Part shown: positions 52,586 to 62,550 of the stretch, in pieces | Position numbering within the stretch: position 1 is the first letter of the stretch | Layout of the letters: each line of letters starts with the position of its first letter | Source of the DNA: Spirosoma terrae | GTDB lineage: Bacteria > Bacteroidota > Bacteroidia > Cytophagales > Spirosomataceae | Direction of reading: 5' to 3' | DNA: 64,000 nt | Assembly (NCBI RefSeq): GCF_010435915.1 | Contig: NZ_JAAFZH010000002.1 | Span: 1 to 64,000 of the forward strand | The notes under the pieces: generated by a model | What the model was told of the DNA's origin: nothing | Seen by the model: the letters and a program-made list of their open reading frames with translations, nothing else | The model's database searches: none | Made by a program: the position numbers and the translations under genes

Positions 52586-53473
52586 TCAGATCAGATGCTT
52601 TCGTTTTCCTAATTGATTGTAAACCAATTGGATGATGCCGTCTTTCAGGCCGAGGTCAGGAACGATAATCTTACTGGCTCCTGCCCACCGCATCACCGAC
52701 GTATAAATGTCGGCCGCAGGAACAATAACATCGGCACGGTCGGCATTCAGGCGAAGTTTATTAATCCGATCTTCCTGGCTAAACTCGGCGATATAATTGC
52801 GAATACGTTCAATTTCGGCCCGACTTGTTTCCAGTTCCGATGTTTTGGATGCCAGGTTAAATAATTTACTGATATTGCCACCCGTACCGACAGCCACGAC
52901 CTCCTCAGATGAATCAACATTTTCTTCAACCCAGTCCTCGATTTTGCGCCAGGCCCCTTTAACTTCTTTTCCTTCCAGGAGCCGAACAGAGCCAATTTTA
53001 AAGGATTTGGAGTTAATTTTCTCGCGGTTCTTGTACAGATTCAATTCGGTACTACCGCCACCCACATCGATATGGATGAACTGACGATCATCAATGGCCT
53101 GAACCACTACGTTATTAATGAGTTCAGCTTCTTTTTTGCCATCGATAATATGAATTTTAATTCCTGTTGAGGCTTCTATCCGTTTGGCTACTTCTTGGCC
53201 ATTGGTTGATTCGCGCATGGCCGACGTAGCACAGGCCAGATAATCTTCTACTTCGTGGAGTTCCATCAGGAGCTTATATACCTGCATGAGTTTAGCCGTA
53301 CGCGCTTCACTTTCCGGCGTAAGCTCGCCATAATTGAAGACATCGTGGCCCAGTCGGAGCGGAAAACGAACGTACTCAACGCGTTTAAAACTCACAACAT
53401 CATCGTTGTGTAAGACGGTTGAAATTTGAAGACGGGCTGCATTGGAACCTATATCAATGGCGGCTAGTTTCAT
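52586..53473 (-). CDS. ppx: Ppx/GppA family phosphatase
   Basis: 295 residues, the short N-terminal-fold form of exopolyphosphatase or guanosine pentaphosphatase. ASKHA motifs: LAAIDIGSNAARLQIS, CATSAMRESTNG with the catalytic-site glutamate following, HIDVGGGSTELNLY and VAVGTGGNISKL. It lacks the C-terminal HD domain of long Ppx proteins. It hydrolyses polyphosphate or pppGpp in the cytoplasm. A TACTTTTG box (minus) lies at 53575-53582, back to back with the metH promoter. Confidence 0.9.
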   Translation of the reverse strand: MKLAAIDIGSNAARLQISTVLHNDDVVSFKRVEYVRFPLRLGHDVFNYGELTPESEARTAKLMQVYKLLMELHEVEDYLACATSAMRESTNGQEVAKRIEASTGIKIHIIDGKKEAELINNVVVQAIDDRQFIHIDVGGGSTELNLYKNREKINSKSFKIGSVRLLEGKEVKGAWRKIEDWVEENVDSSEEVVAVGTGGNISKLFNLASKTSELETSRAEIERIRNYIAEFSQEDRINKLRLNADRADVIVPAADIYTSVMRWAGASKIIVPDLGLKDGIIQLVYNQLGKRKHLI

Positions 53474-53590
53474 CGTATAAAGTGCGAAATAGTAAAAGAG
53501 CGAGAGAATGCTTTAAAACGAATTCAACTTCGCTTATTGACCACTCTTTCGCTCTTTCACTCAGTAAGACGCTCCAAAAGTAACGCATTT

Positions 53591-53621
53591 TTGGGGACAA
53601 TGGTTAGAATCTGTATCTTTG
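53591..53621 (+). promoter_or_regulatory. metH promoter
   Basis: TTG at 53591-53593, 20-nt spacer, TATCTTTG at 53614-53621. Transcription would start just ahead of the SAM riboswitch. Confidence 0.75.
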
Positions 53622-53628
53622 CTCAAAT

Positions 53629-53744
53629 GCTTATCAAGAAAGACGGAGGGAATGGACCCTGTGATGTCTTGGCAACCAGCCGCTTACCCTAAAAGACGGA
53701 AAAGGTGCCGCGTTCCACCCCAATTCATAAGGGGACAGATAAGT
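53629..53744 (+). ncRNA. SAM-I (S-box) riboswitch
   Basis: P1 is GCTTATC at the 5' end and GATAAG(T) at the 3' end. Between them are the S-box elements AAGAAAGACGGAGGGAATGG (then ACCC), GATGTCTTGGCAACCAGCC and AAGGTGCCGCGTTCCACCCC. These correspond to the kink-turn, pseudoknot and J3/4 regions of the SAM aptamer. It lies between the promoter and metH, so excess S-adenosylmethionine should shut off methionine synthase. The 105-nt stretch to the start codon would hold the expression platform; a clear terminator stem is not evident, so translational control is possible. Confidence 0.92.
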
Positions 53745-53849
53745 TAGCGTTCCGCTGCCTTCTCCTGTTTCTGATAAGCCTCTTTACATAAATTGAAGCG
53801 ATAAGACGAACCATGCCCGTCTGACTAATACATTATAATTTTCTACCAC

Positions 53850-56800
53850 TTGAAACAGATTTCTGAACTTCTGCAAGAGCGAATTCTCATTCTCGATGGA
53901 GCAATGGGAACGATGATTCAACGCTATAACCTAACGGAAGATGACTACCGTGGGGAGCGTTTTAAGGATTATCCACACGACGTAAAGGGGAATAATGACC
54001 TGCTGTCGCTCACTCAGCCACGTATCATTCAGGAAATTCATAAACAATATCTGGAGGCTGGCGCTGATATCATTGAAACCAATACGTTCAGTGGTACATC
54101 AATCGCCATGGCCGATTACCACATGGAGGAGATCGTTTATGAACTTAACTATGAATCGGCCCGGATCGCTAAAGAGGTAGCAGAAGAAATGACCCGGCTG
54201 GAGCCGCATAAGCCTCGCTACGTAGCGGGGGCTATGGGTCCTACCAACCGTACGGCATCGTTGTCGCCAGATGTAAATAATCCGGGGTATCGGGCCGTTA
54301 CGTTCGATGAACTGGTTAATGCCTATTATGAACAGGTAAGCGGATTGGTAGAAGGCGGCTCCGATATTCTGCTGGTCGAAACGATTTTCGATACGCTCAA
54401 TGCTAAAGCGGCTCTGTTTGCAATTGACAAATATTTCACCCTGAATCCTCAACAGGCGGTTCGGCCGGTCATGGTGTCGGGAACTATTACGGATGCCAGT
54501 GGACGTACCTTATCTGGGCAAACGACAGAAGCATTCCTGTATTCTGTATCGCACCTGCCACTGCTCAGTGTTGGCTTAAACTGCGCCCTGGGAGCTGAGC
54601 TAATGCGCCCTTATATCCAGACGCTGGCTAAAGAAGCACCGTTTTTTACGTCTGCTTATCCAAACGCCGGTTTACCGAACGAATTTGGCGAGTACGACGA
54701 AACGCCCGACAGTATGGCCTCGCAGGTCGAAGGGTTTATTCGTGACAGTTTCGTCAATATTGTTGGTGGCTGTTGTGGCTCTACTCCCGATCATATTCGG
54801 GCTATCGCCCAAGTGGCTGCTAAATATCCGCCAAGAGCCTTGCCAGCTCTGGAACCCTATCAGAAGCTGAGTGGTCTGGAGCCTCTGAAGGTTACCGAAC
54901 AAACGAATTTTCTGAATATTGGCGAACGTACCAACGTAACGGGATCGAAAAAATTTGCCCGACTGATCAAGGAAGGTAATTACGATGAAGCGTTGAGTAT
55001 TGCTCGTGGACAGGTTGAGGGTGGGGCGCAGGTAATTGACGTCAACATGGACGAAGGTATGCTGGATTCAGTCGAAGCCATGACTACGTTCCTGAACCTG
55101 ATTGCCTCGGAACCCGATATCGCCCGCGTTCCGATCATGGTCGACTCGTCAAAATGGGAAGTGATCGAAGCCGGTTTGAAATGCGTGCAGGGTAAAGCGA
55201 TTGTGAACTCTATTTCGCTGAAGGAAGGCGAAGAAGCGTTTATTGAGCGGGCCCGATTAATTAAACGGTACGGAGCCGCTACGGTAGTGATGGCGTTTGA
55301 CGAAACCGGACAGGCCGATTCCTATGAACGACGTATTGAAATCTGCGAACGGGCGTATCGCATTTTGGTCGACAAGGTCGATTTTCCTCCGCAGGACATC
55401 ATTTTTGACCCGAATATTCTGACCGTAGCAACGGGTATAGAAGAGCATAATAACTATGCCGTTGACTTCATTAACGCAACCCGGTGGATTAAAGAAAACC
55501 TACCTTTAGCGAAAGTGAGTGGTGGAGTATCCAATATTTCGTTCAGTTTCCGGGGGAACGACGTAGTGCGGGAGGCTATGCACTCCGCTTTCCTTTACCA
55601 CGCTATTCGGGCGGGAATGGATATGGGTATCGTAAACGCTGGCCAGCTGGAGGTATATGACAACATCCCGAAAGATCTGCTGGAGCGTTGTGAGGACGTA
55701 TTGCTTAACCGCCGTGATGATGCGACGGAGCGCCTGGTTGAGTTTGCCGAAACGGTAAAAGCAAAAGGTAAAGCTATTGTTCAGGACGAAAGCTGGCGGC
55801 TAGAACCCGTTCGCGAACGACTGAAATACGCGCTTATCAAAGGAATTACGGATTACATCGATCAGGATGTTGAAGAAATCCGGCAACAGGTTGAACGGCC
55901 ATTGCACGTCATTGAAGGGCCGTTGATGGATGGTATGAACGTAGTGGGCGATCTGTTTGGCGAAGGGAAAATGTTCCTTCCGCAGGTTGTTAAATCAGCG
56001 CGGGTGATGAAAAAAGCCGTTGCTTATCTGACTCCATTTATCGAGGCAGAAAAGTCTGGTGGCGCTTCATCGTCGGGCAAAATCCTGCTGGCGACTGTGA
56101 AGGGCGATGTACACGACATTGGTAAAAACATTGTTGGCGTTGTCCTGGGCTGTAACAACTACGAGATCATTGACCTTGGGGTGATGGTGCCGACCCAGAA
56201 AATTCTGGAAGAAGCCAAAAAGCATAACGTCGATATTATTGGTCTAAGTGGCCTGATTACGCCTTCACTGGATGAAATGGTGGGTGTGGCCAAGGAAATG
56301 GAACGGCAGGGTTTTTCGCTGCCACTCCTGATCGGCGGGGCCACTACGTCTCGTACGCACACCGCTGTTAAGATCGATCCACATTACTCGGGGCCCGTTA
56401 TCCACGTCCTGGATGCCAGTCGGAGCGTACCGGTAGCCGGGCGTTTAACCAGTGAAGAAATTACGACACGGGAAAAGATCTTTACCGATATCAAATCCGA
56501 GTATGCGAAACTTCGTGACGATCATGCCCGGCGTCGGCAGGAAAAAGCTAGTCTGCCGATCGACAAAGCGCGCGAAAACCGTACTGCCATCGACTGGAGT
56601 AATTTTGAACCGACAAAGCCAGCTTTCCTGGGGAACCGCTATTTCGACGACTATTCTATTGCCGAATTAGCTGATTACATTGACTGGACTCCATTTTTCC
56701 AGACTTGGCAATTGCACGGTAAATACCCCGCTATTTTTGACGACGCTACGGTCGGCCAAGAAGCCCGTCAATTGTTCGATGATGCCAATAAACTGCTGCA

Positions 56801-57632
56801 GGAAGTTATCGATAAAAAGCTGCTGAAAGCCAAAGCGGTCGTTGGGTTCTTCCCGGCCAATTCAGCCGATGACGACGTCTTGTTGCATGATTTTGAAGAG
56901 CAGGTTCGGGATATTCCCTGCGAACGGCATGGATCACACCGCCATATCGAATACAAGATTAGTCGGGCCCAGTCGCAAACCTCGATTAGTCCGGCGGGTG
57001 AGTTAATTTACGATACCAAAACCGTTTTGCATTTCCTGCGTCAGCAGAATCAGAAAGCGCCGGGATTACCAAACTATTGCCTGTCAGATTTTATTGCGCC
57101 ACTGGAAAGTGGTCGTGAAGATTATATTGGCAGTTTTGCGGTTACAGCGGGCATCGGAATTGAAGCGTTGCTGGACCAGTATGAACGCGACCACGACGAC
57201 TATAACAGCATCATGGTAAAAGCCATTGCTGACCGACTGGCTGAAGCATTTGCCGAACGGATGCATGAGCGTGTCCGTACTGAATTCTGGCCGTATGGCT
57301 CTGGCGAAAAATTCACCAACGAGCAATTGATCAAGGAAGAATATCAGGGGATTCGTCCGGCACCGGGCTATCCAGCCTGCCCTGATCATACGGAGAAAGG
57401 AACTTTGTTTGAACTACTAGATGCCGGGAAAATCGGTATTGAACTGACAGAGAGCTATGCTATGTATCCGGCTTCGTCGGTCAGTGGTTTCTACTTCTCG
57501 CACCCCGAATCGAAATACTTTGCCGTCGGTAAGATCAACAAAGATCAGGTGCATGATTATGCCATGCGGAAGGATATGCCAGTGGAAGAAATAGAAAAAT
57601 GGCTGGCTCCGGTATTGAGTTACGATGCGTAA
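53850..57632 (+). CDS. metH: Cobalamin-dependent methionine synthase
   Basis: 1260 residues, full-length MetH. Order: homocysteine domain (about 1-330; [20 protein letters not shown], zinc cysteines C245 and C308-C309), pterin-binding domain (about 345-610; [20 protein letters not shown]), cobalamin cap and binding domains (650-890; [14 protein letters not shown] with the B12-ligand H755), and the C-terminal AdoMet reactivation domain (930-1260; [20 protein letters not shown]). It makes methionine from homocysteine and methyl-tetrahydrofolate. The start is TTG at 53850; no in-frame ATG lies upstream. Confidence 0.95.
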   Translation: MKQISELLQERILILDGAMGTMIQRYNLTEDDYRGERFKDYPHDVKGNNDLLSLTQPRIIQEIHKQYLEAGADIIETNTFSGTSIAMADYHMEEIVYELNYESARIAKEVAEEMTRLEPHKPRYVAGAMGPTNRTASLSPDVNNPGYRAVTFDELVNAYYEQVSGLVEGGSDILLVETIFDTLNAKAALFAIDKYFTLNPQQAVRPVMVSGTITDASGRTLSGQTTEAFLYSVSHLPLLSVGLNCALGAELMRPYIQTLAKEAPFFTSAYPNAGLPNEFGEYDETPDSMASQVEGFIRDSFVNIVGGCCGSTPDHIRAIAQVAAKYPPRALPALEPYQKLSGLEPLKVTEQTNFLNIGERTNVTGSKKFARLIKEGNYDEALSIARGQVEGGAQVIDVNMDEGMLDSVEAMTTFLNLIASEPDIARVPIMVDSSKWEVIEAGLKCVQGKAIVNSISLKEGEEAFIERARLIKRYGAATVVMAFDETGQADSYERRIEICERAYRILVDKVDFPPQDIIFDPNILTVATGIEEHNNYAVDFINATRWIKENLPLAKVSGGVSNISFSFRGNDVVREAMHSAFLYHAIRAGMDMGIVNAGQLEVYDNIPKDLLERCEDVLLNRRDDATERLVEFAETVKAKGKAIVQDESWRLEPVRERLKYALIKGITDYIDQDVEEIRQQVERPLHVIEGPLMDGMNVVGDLFGEGKMFLPQVVKSARVMKKAVAYLTPFIEAEKSGGASSSGKILLATVKGDVHDIGKNIVGVVLGCNNYEIIDLGVMVPTQKILEEAKKHNVDIIGLSGLITPSLDEMVGVAKEMERQGFSLPLLIGGATTSRTHTAVKIDPHYSGPVIHVLDASRSVPVAGRLTSEEITTREKIFTDIKSEYAKLRDDHARRRQEKASLPIDKARENRTAIDWSNFEPTKPAFLGNRYFDDYSIAELADYIDWTPFFQTWQLHGKYPAIFDDATVGQEARQLFDDANKLLQEVIDKKLLKAKAVVGFFPANSADDDVLLHDFEEQVRDIPCERHGSHRHIEYKISRAQSQTSISPAGELIYDTKTVLHFLRQQNQKAPGLPNYCLSDFIAPLESGREDYIGSFAVTAGIGIEALLDQYERDHDDYNSIMVKAIADRLAEAFAERMHERVRTEFWPYGSGEKFTNEQLIKEEYQGIRPAPGYPACPDHTEKGTLFELLDAGKIGIELTESYAMYPASSVSGFYFSHPESKYFAVGKINKDQVHDYAMRKDMPVEEIEKWLAPVLSYDA

Positions 57633-57651
57633 AACAATAGAATAACTACTA

Positions 57652-57685
57652 AAAAAGCCCGCCAGAATTGTCTGACGGGCTTTTT
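57652..57685. terminator. Bidirectional terminator between metH and the fasciclin gene
   Basis: AAAAAGCCCGCCAGA and TCTGACGGGCTTTTT, one G-U compatible mismatch, 4-nt loop (ATTG). A-run and T-run on either side serve both convergent genes. Confidence 0.9.
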
Positions 57686-57699
57686 CGTTTTAGGGTTAT

Positions 57700-58251
57700 T
57701 TACGGCATCAGCACCGTATCAATAACATGGATAACACCATTTGACTGAAATACGTCGGGGATGGTAACGGTAGCCATGCCACCTTTTGCGTCAGTTAGCT
57801 CTATTTTTTTGCCTTTTTGCCTGGCGGTCAACGTACCACCAGCCACTGTTGTCAGCGTTGCTTTTCCACCACCATCTTTGATGGCTTTCATCAGGTCTTC
57901 TGCGCTCATCTTGCCTGCTACAACGTGATAAGTCAGAATGCCGGTTAACGTGGCTTTGTTTTCTGGCTTAACCAAGGTTTCTACAGTGCCCTTAGGTAGC
58001 TTGTCAAATGCTTTGTTTGTTGGCGCAAATACCGTAAAAGGACCTGGACCCGAAAGCGTTTCGACAAGTCCTGCTGCTTTAACAGCCGCCACGAGCGTCG
58101 TATGATCTTTTGAATTCACCGCATTCTCGATGATATTCTTAGATGGATACATGGGGGCACCACCTACGGTAACAGTTTTTTCCTGTGCAAAGGATAGCTG
58201 GCTAATTGCCAGAAAGGTAATCAGTGAAAAGAAAGTTCTGAACGTTTTCAT
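57700..58251 (-). CDS. Secreted fasciclin (FAS1) domain protein
   Basis: 183 residues with signal peptide MKTFRTFFSLITFLAISQLS (FAQ). One FAS1 domain fills the rest: NIIENAVNSKDHTTLVAAVK, LVETLSGPGPFTVFAPTNKA, GILTYHVVAGKMSAEDLM and GVIHVIDTVLMP, the last being the family H2 motif and end. FAS1 proteins mediate cell or matrix adhesion; bacterial versions sit in the periplasm or on the surface. Single gene with a strong terminator at 57652-57685. Confidence 0.9.
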   Translation of the reverse strand: MKTFRTFFSLITFLAISQLSFAQEKTVTVGGAPMYPSKNIIENAVNSKDHTTLVAAVKAAGLVETLSGPGPFTVFAPTNKAFDKLPKGTVETLVKPENKATLTGILTYHVVAGKMSAEDLMKAIKDGGGKATLTTVAGGTLTARQKGKKIELTDAKGGMATVTIPDVFQSNGVIHVIDTVLMP

Positions 58252-58743
58252 GTCGATAAGTTCAATTAAAAAAAATGATTAAGAAATGAATGAACTGTGC
58301 GATCGATCGACGGACAGACTTACGCAATTCGACAGGTATCTGGATTTACCGAACAGATTTTATTTTTCTGATTGGTCGCAGTAAAGGTCTTTAGTGGCTG
58401 AAAAGAAGGCCTTTGAAGGGATAGAATAAAATAAAACGCCGGGCCTAAGCCCGGCGTAACGATCCTTTAGGTGTTGTATGGATATGCGGATAAATCAGCC
58501 ACACAAATTTGGGCTGTTACCAACTAAATGCATAGAGTGAATCTACTTGAATCGTTTCGGGAAATAGACGGTATTTTGTACGGGAATTCTCCCGTATTTT
58601 GCAGGGGGTATCTTCTTTTTATTTTGTAAGTTACTTATAGTGAACAACTTGTATTTGGGCGGGCATGGTGTGACTATTTGGCTATTTTAATTTTATATAC
58701 CTTTTGGTTTATATTGTTGTTCATAAATCAAATGTATGTTACT
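58252..58743. other. Intergenic region with an orphan terminator and a palindrome
   Basis: A GC-rich hairpin ACGCCGGGC(CTAA)GCCCGGCGT at 58436-58457 is followed on the minus strand by TTTTATTTTATT, a terminator with no minus-strand gene upstream. TACGGGA/TCCCGTA at 58579-58596 is flanked by direct repeats of GTATTTTG. The frame opening at 58678 (TTG) belongs to the next gene; its natural start is 58744. Confidence 0.6.
58436..58457 (-). terminator. Orphan minus-strand terminator
   Basis: 9-bp GC-rich stem with a 4-nt loop and a T-rich tail on the minus strand. About 200 bp of minus-strand sequence to its right could encode a small RNA, but I find no promoter box there. Confidence 0.6.
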
Positions 58744-58962
58744 ATGTTAGAGTTTACATTTAGAAAGGATGAACTAGCTACATTATTAGCAAATGATCCG
58801 GGCCCCAATGATACCAACGTAGTCATTCGATTAAGCTTTGTGCCGGAGGGGGACAAAGTATTCGCGGCAACGGTGGTCGCTTTTTGTGAAGATGCTAGCG
58901 GGCAGCCTGTAACTCCTGCAAAAGTGAAAGGGTGCCCAAGACCTCCTGGCTGTGATGAGTAA
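58744..58962 (+). CDS. Small hypothetical protein
   Basis: 72 residues (MLEFTFRKDELATLLANDPG, PNDTNVVIRLSFVPEGDKVF). A compact beta-type domain ending in a Cys/Pro-rich tail (KVKGCPRPPGCDE). Starts at 58732 or the TTG at 58678 would add a hydrophobic segment. It lies 29 bp before the membrane-sensor gene on the same strand. No family recognised. Confidence 0.55.
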   Translation: MLEFTFRKDELATLLANDPGPNDTNVVIRLSFVPEGDKVFAATVVAFCEDASGQPVTPAKVKGCPRPPGCDE

Positions 58963-58991
58963 GTAAACGTCTTTATTTTGTCCTCTACGAA

Positions 58992-59648
58992 ATGTGGCTA
59001 CTACTTCGACGAGCCATCGACTATCTGGATACGGTTCCTCCTTTTCTGCTGATTATTCTGGCAATTACTACGTTACGTTGGAAAAGGAGGGACTTTATTC
59101 TCTATTATTTGTGCTCTCAGTTTCTCTTCAACGGGTATGCTAATTGGCTCAATGAGTTGAAACTGGATAATTTATATGCCTATTCGCTGAATTTTTCCTG
59201 GTCGCACTATATTCTTTCGCTTTACTTTTTTGACTTGTACAAAACTGCTAGCTGGAAGAAACTAATTGTCGGGGCGGTTGCTTTGTTTCAGTTTGTATCC
59301 GTTTTTTCCATTGAACCCGCTACGGCTCAGATCACCTTTGACAGTGTATCGTTTGGGTTGATCAGTCTGTTAATAACCTTATTGAGCCTGTATTATTACG
59401 CCAGTCAGCTCTCGGGGCAGCCCAGAGAGAATATTTTAAACGTTAGCGACTTCTGGTACGTGAATGGAATCTTTACGTACTATGCGAGTAATTTCTTCAT
59501 CTTCCTTACATTTAACACCCTAATTAGTAAACAGTATGCCGATCTGGCTATAATTTGGCGCGTCCATAATATAGTGTTTCTGGTAATGTGTATATACTTC
59601 TTCATTGGGTTACAATGCAGGCGATCAGCGGGGATATTCAAATCGTAA
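58992..59648 (+). CDS. Integral membrane protein, likely sensor part of a split kinase
   Basis: 218 residues with about seven membrane segments (VPPFLLIILAITTLRW, FILYYLCSQFLFNGYANWL, YILSLYFFDLY, KLIVGAVALFQFVSVF, FGLISLLITLLSLYYYAS, GIFTYYASNFFIFLTFN, IVFLVMCIYFFIGLQ). No known signature. Its 3' end overlaps the histidine kinase gene, so the pair is coupled in translation. It may supply the membrane sensing surface that the kinase, with a single helix, lacks. Function is inferred from position only. Confidence 0.7.
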   Translation: MWLLLRRAIDYLDTVPPFLLIILAITTLRWKRRDFILYYLCSQFLFNGYANWLNELKLDNLYAYSLNFSWSHYILSLYFFDLYKTASWKKLIVGAVALFQFVSVFSIEPATAQITFDSVSFGLISLLITLLSLYYYASQLSGQPRENILNVSDFWYVNGIFTYYASNFFIFLTFNTLISKQYADLAIIWRVHNIVFLVMCIYFFIGLQCRRSAGIFKS

Positions 59649-60430
59649 TTATTGCTACAGTATTTGTGCTGTTGGTGACGCTGGCTCCCATTTTGTTTGT
59701 ACTCATGCATCAGCGCCAGTATCACCGTTATTTAAGCCGTACAGAAGAAATCAGGAATGCTTACCAGCGCGAATTGCTTCAATCACAACTTGAAATTCAG
59801 AATCAAACACTGCAGCAGGTAGGGCAGGATCTTCACGATAACATAGGGCAATTGTTGACCGTAACGCTTATGCGCCTGAATACCTTAGAGGAAGAAACGG
59901 CCGGTACGGAAGCGCAGCTGTCCGTCTATCAGACGCGGGATCTGGTGAAGACAATAATTGATGATGTACGAATTCTGGGTAAAACCCTCGATCATGATAC
60001 GGTTCGCCGGTTTGGCCTACTCGACAGTCTCGCCCTTGAGCTGGAACGGATCCAGCGAGTTGCCCGTATTAAAACGCAACTGGATGTTCAGGGAGAACTT
60101 TATTCGCTGGATGAAAAAGCGGAAATAGTCTTACTACGTATGGCTCAGGAAGGACTCAATAACGCACTTAAACACGCCCGTGCGAAAACCCTGACTGTTC
60201 AGGTAGAATATAAAACGGATTCGGTCATCCTCACTATTGCTGACGACGGAAAAGGGTTTGATATGCAGGAAGCTAACGATCGGAAGCTTAGTCAGAAGGC
60301 CGGTGCTGGTTTAAGTAATCTGCGTCGTCGCGCTGAATTGCTGGGCGGGCGGTTTCTGATTACCAGCCAGATCGGCAGCGGTTCACGGATGGAAATAAAT
60401 GTACCACGTCGCCAGCCTGACCCCCTTTAA
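59615..60430 (+). CDS. Sensor histidine kinase, HisKA_3 type
   Basis: 271 residues from ATG 59615 (MQAISGDIQIVIIATVFVLL), an earlier ATG at 59588 being less likely. One membrane helix, a coiled coil, then HisKA_3 with the phospho-His in VGQDLHDNIGQLLTVTL (near residue 75) and HATPase_c motifs MAQEGLNNALKHARAK, ADDGKGFD and GAGLSNLRRRAELLGG. NarX/LiaS-like kinases of this kind pair with NarL-type regulators; one lies at 61829. The acyltransferase gene sits between them. Confidence 0.88.
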   Translation: MQAISGDIQIVIIATVFVLLVTLAPILFVLMHQRQYHRYLSRTEEIRNAYQRELLQSQLEIQNQTLQQVGQDLHDNIGQLLTVTLMRLNTLEEETAGTEAQLSVYQTRDLVKTIIDDVRILGKTLDHDTVRRFGLLDSLALELERIQRVARIKTQLDVQGELYSLDEKAEIVLLRMAQEGLNNALKHARAKTLTVQVEYKTDSVILTIADDGKGFDMQEANDRKLSQKAGAGLSNLRRRAELLGGRFLITSQIGSGSRMEINVPRRQPDPL

Positions 60431-60487
60431 CGATACGTTTGTAAAAGTAACCTTCTCTTATTCTGCCAATAGTACTACATCCTCTTT

Positions 60488-61636
60488 ATGACTCACCTAC
60501 CCGTAAGGGAGCAATCTGCCAGACCCGTCGAATTAAAGACTAGTAAAAAGTTACACGGACTGGATCATTTACGAGCCTTTGCCATTGGGTTCGTCTTTTT
60601 GTTTCACTACTTTATTCTGAGCAATGGACAGCCCGGCTGGTTACCAGAGATTGCAGAGTTTGGCTGGACTGGAGTCGATCTGTTTTTTGTATTGAGTGGC
60701 TTCCTTATTTCTTCGCAACTGTTTGACACCATAAAACAGGGCCATGAAATCTCGTTTAGCCATTTTTTTCTTAAACGGTTTTTCAGAATCATACCCGCTT
60801 ATTTAGTCACGGTAGGGCTTTATTTTTGTTTCCCTTTCTTTCGGGAAAAAGAAGCGTTACCACCCCTCTGGAAATTTCTAACCTTTACCCAGAACTTTGG
60901 CTTAAATCTAAAGGATTATGGGACGTTTTCTCACGCCTGGTCGCTTTGCGTTGAAGAGCACTTCTATCTGGTGCTACCAGCGACTTTAGTCTTATATCAA
61001 TCGATAAACAGGTTTACTAACTCTGGATGGCTTTTGTTGGCTCTGTTCGCACTAGGTTTTGGCGCCCGACTTTATAGTTTCAACATATTATATGCTCCCC
61101 ATATTGGGCATGACAATAGTTGGCTTTACTGGTACAAGTATATTTACTATCCAACGTATAATCGGTTAGATGGGTTGTTAGTTGGGGTATTTCTCGCGGG
61201 AATTTATACGTTTCGTCCTACTCTGTGGCACAGGGTCTCTAAACAGGGAAACTTACTGCTGGTAGGGGGGATTGGACTGCTGATACTTGCTTATTGGCTG
61301 TGCAAGGACCAACAAACCCTGATCGCTTCCGTTTTTGGTTTTCCGCTCTTATCAGTTGGTTATGGGTTTGTGGTAGCTGGAGCCGTTAGCCCATCAAGTT
61401 TTATGTATAGGTGGGAGTCAACCCTATCTACTTCTATCGCCACATTATCATTTGCCATTTATCTGACTCATAAAGTCATCATTAAAGTAACTCACAGATT
61501 GCTGGAAGGTGTGAACTGGGACAGCAATGTGGTGCTTTTAGTGTGTGTGATAACAAGCCTTCTTGCTGCGTTCTTACTGAATCGATTGGTTGAAAAACCA
61601 TTCCTGAGACTTCGCCACAGAGTCGTTCATGATTAA
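60488..61636 (+). CDS. Acyltransferase 3 family membrane protein
   Basis: 382 residues with about ten membrane helices. The OafA/YrhL-type signature is at the N-terminus: LHGLDHLRAFAIGFVFLFHY, FGWTGVDLFFVLSGFLISSQ and HAWSLCVEEHFYLVLP (catalytic His). These enzymes O-acylate cell-surface polysaccharides. It stands between a kinase gene and its probable response regulator gene on the same strand, 57 bp after the former and 192 bp before the latter. Acceptor unknown. Confidence 0.9.
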   Translation: MTHLPVREQSARPVELKTSKKLHGLDHLRAFAIGFVFLFHYFILSNGQPGWLPEIAEFGWTGVDLFFVLSGFLISSQLFDTIKQGHEISFSHFFLKRFFRIIPAYLVTVGLYFCFPFFREKEALPPLWKFLTFTQNFGLNLKDYGTFSHAWSLCVEEHFYLVLPATLVLYQSINRFTNSGWLLLALFALGFGARLYSFNILYAPHIGHDNSWLYWYKYIYYPTYNRLDGLLVGVFLAGIYTFRPTLWHRVSKQGNLLLVGGIGLLILAYWLCKDQQTLIASVFGFPLLSVGYGFVVAGAVSPSSFMYRWESTLSTSIATLSFAIYLTHKVIIKVTHRLLEGVNWDSNVVLLVCVITSLLAAFLLNRLVEKPFLRLRHRVVHD

Positions 61637-61828
61637 AAGTTACCTGACATAACGATGCCATCGGAGATGGGTCAGCTAAGTCTACAGTGTAACTCACTAG
61701 CAGCTCAAAACTCCCTGTTTAGCTGGTCAAATTGCAACTGCATCAAGTATTAACCAATTATCCTATTTCCTTCCAACCGATATGTCTCTATTTTTCGAGG
61801 ATAAATCAATACCGTAGTCGCCGAACGT

Positions 61829-62464
61829 ATGCCAACTTCTGTTGCTATTGCCGATGACCACTATCTGCTCGCTCAGGCATTAGCCGATTTCATAGGGAAG
61901 TTTGAGAACTATGAAGTGCTCTATGTTGCTGAGCATGGTCTCGATTTGCTGGATAAATTAAAGGAGGGTATGCTGCCCGATATAGCCTTACTTGATCTCC
62001 ATATGCCGGAGATGGATGGTTTTGAGACGGCCATTCAGCTACAGCAATTGTATCCGAGTGTACGCGTGCTGGCACTGTCTATGAATGATCAGGACGAGTA
62101 CGTCATCCGAATGTTACGTCATGGAGCGAGAGGGTATCTGCTCAAAGGGTGCAAACCAGCCGAACTTCGGCAGGCATTAGACGACATAATGTCTAAAGGA
62201 TTTTATTACTCTGATTTCATTGCATCCCATCTGATCCGAAACCTGAACAGCCCCGAAACAGGAGCCTTTAATCTGAACGATAGGGAGTACGAGTTTCTTA
62301 AACTGGCCTGTAGTGAGATGACGTACAATGAAATTGCTGCCCAGATGAAAGTCAGCTCACGTACAGTCGATGGATATCGGGAGGTAGTTTTTCAAAAACT
62401 AGGGGTTAAAACCAGAGTCGGTATGGTAATGGTAGCCATACGTAACAAACTTGTCGAGCTATAG
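61829..62464 (+). CDS. NarL/LuxR family response regulator
   Basis: 211 residues. Receiver domain with DD at residues 9-10, phosphoacceptor D56 (IALLDLHMPEMDGFE), the switch Ser in LALSMNDQ, and K near residue 105 (GYLLKGCKPAELRQAL). The C-terminal LuxR helix-turn-helix reads NEIAAQMKVSSRTVDGYREV (VFQKLGVKTR following). It is the expected partner of the HisKA_3 kinase at 59615-60430. The target genes are not evident; its own operon with the acyltransferase is one possibility. Confidence 0.9.
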   Translation: MPTSVAIADDHYLLAQALADFIGKFENYEVLYVAEHGLDLLDKLKEGMLPDIALLDLHMPEMDGFETAIQLQQLYPSVRVLALSMNDQDEYVIRMLRHGARGYLLKGCKPAELRQALDDIMSKGFYYSDFIASHLIRNLNSPETGAFNLNDREYEFLKLACSEMTYNEIAAQMKVSSRTVDGYREVVFQKLGVKTRVGMVMVAIRNKLVEL

Positions 62465-62497
62465 AGGGGTTACGTTGACAATCGCAAACAAGATCGT

Positions 62498-62536
62498 ATT
62501 AGCGGTTTGCCTCGACCAATCGGACAAACCGCTAAT
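62498..62536. terminator. Hairpin between convergent genes
   Basis: ATTAGCGGTTTG (62498-62509) and its exact complement (62525-62536), 15-nt loop. It lies between the response-regulator stop and the HicA-HicB fusion stop. Confidence 0.7.
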
Positions 62537-62550
62537 AACCATTATATAAC

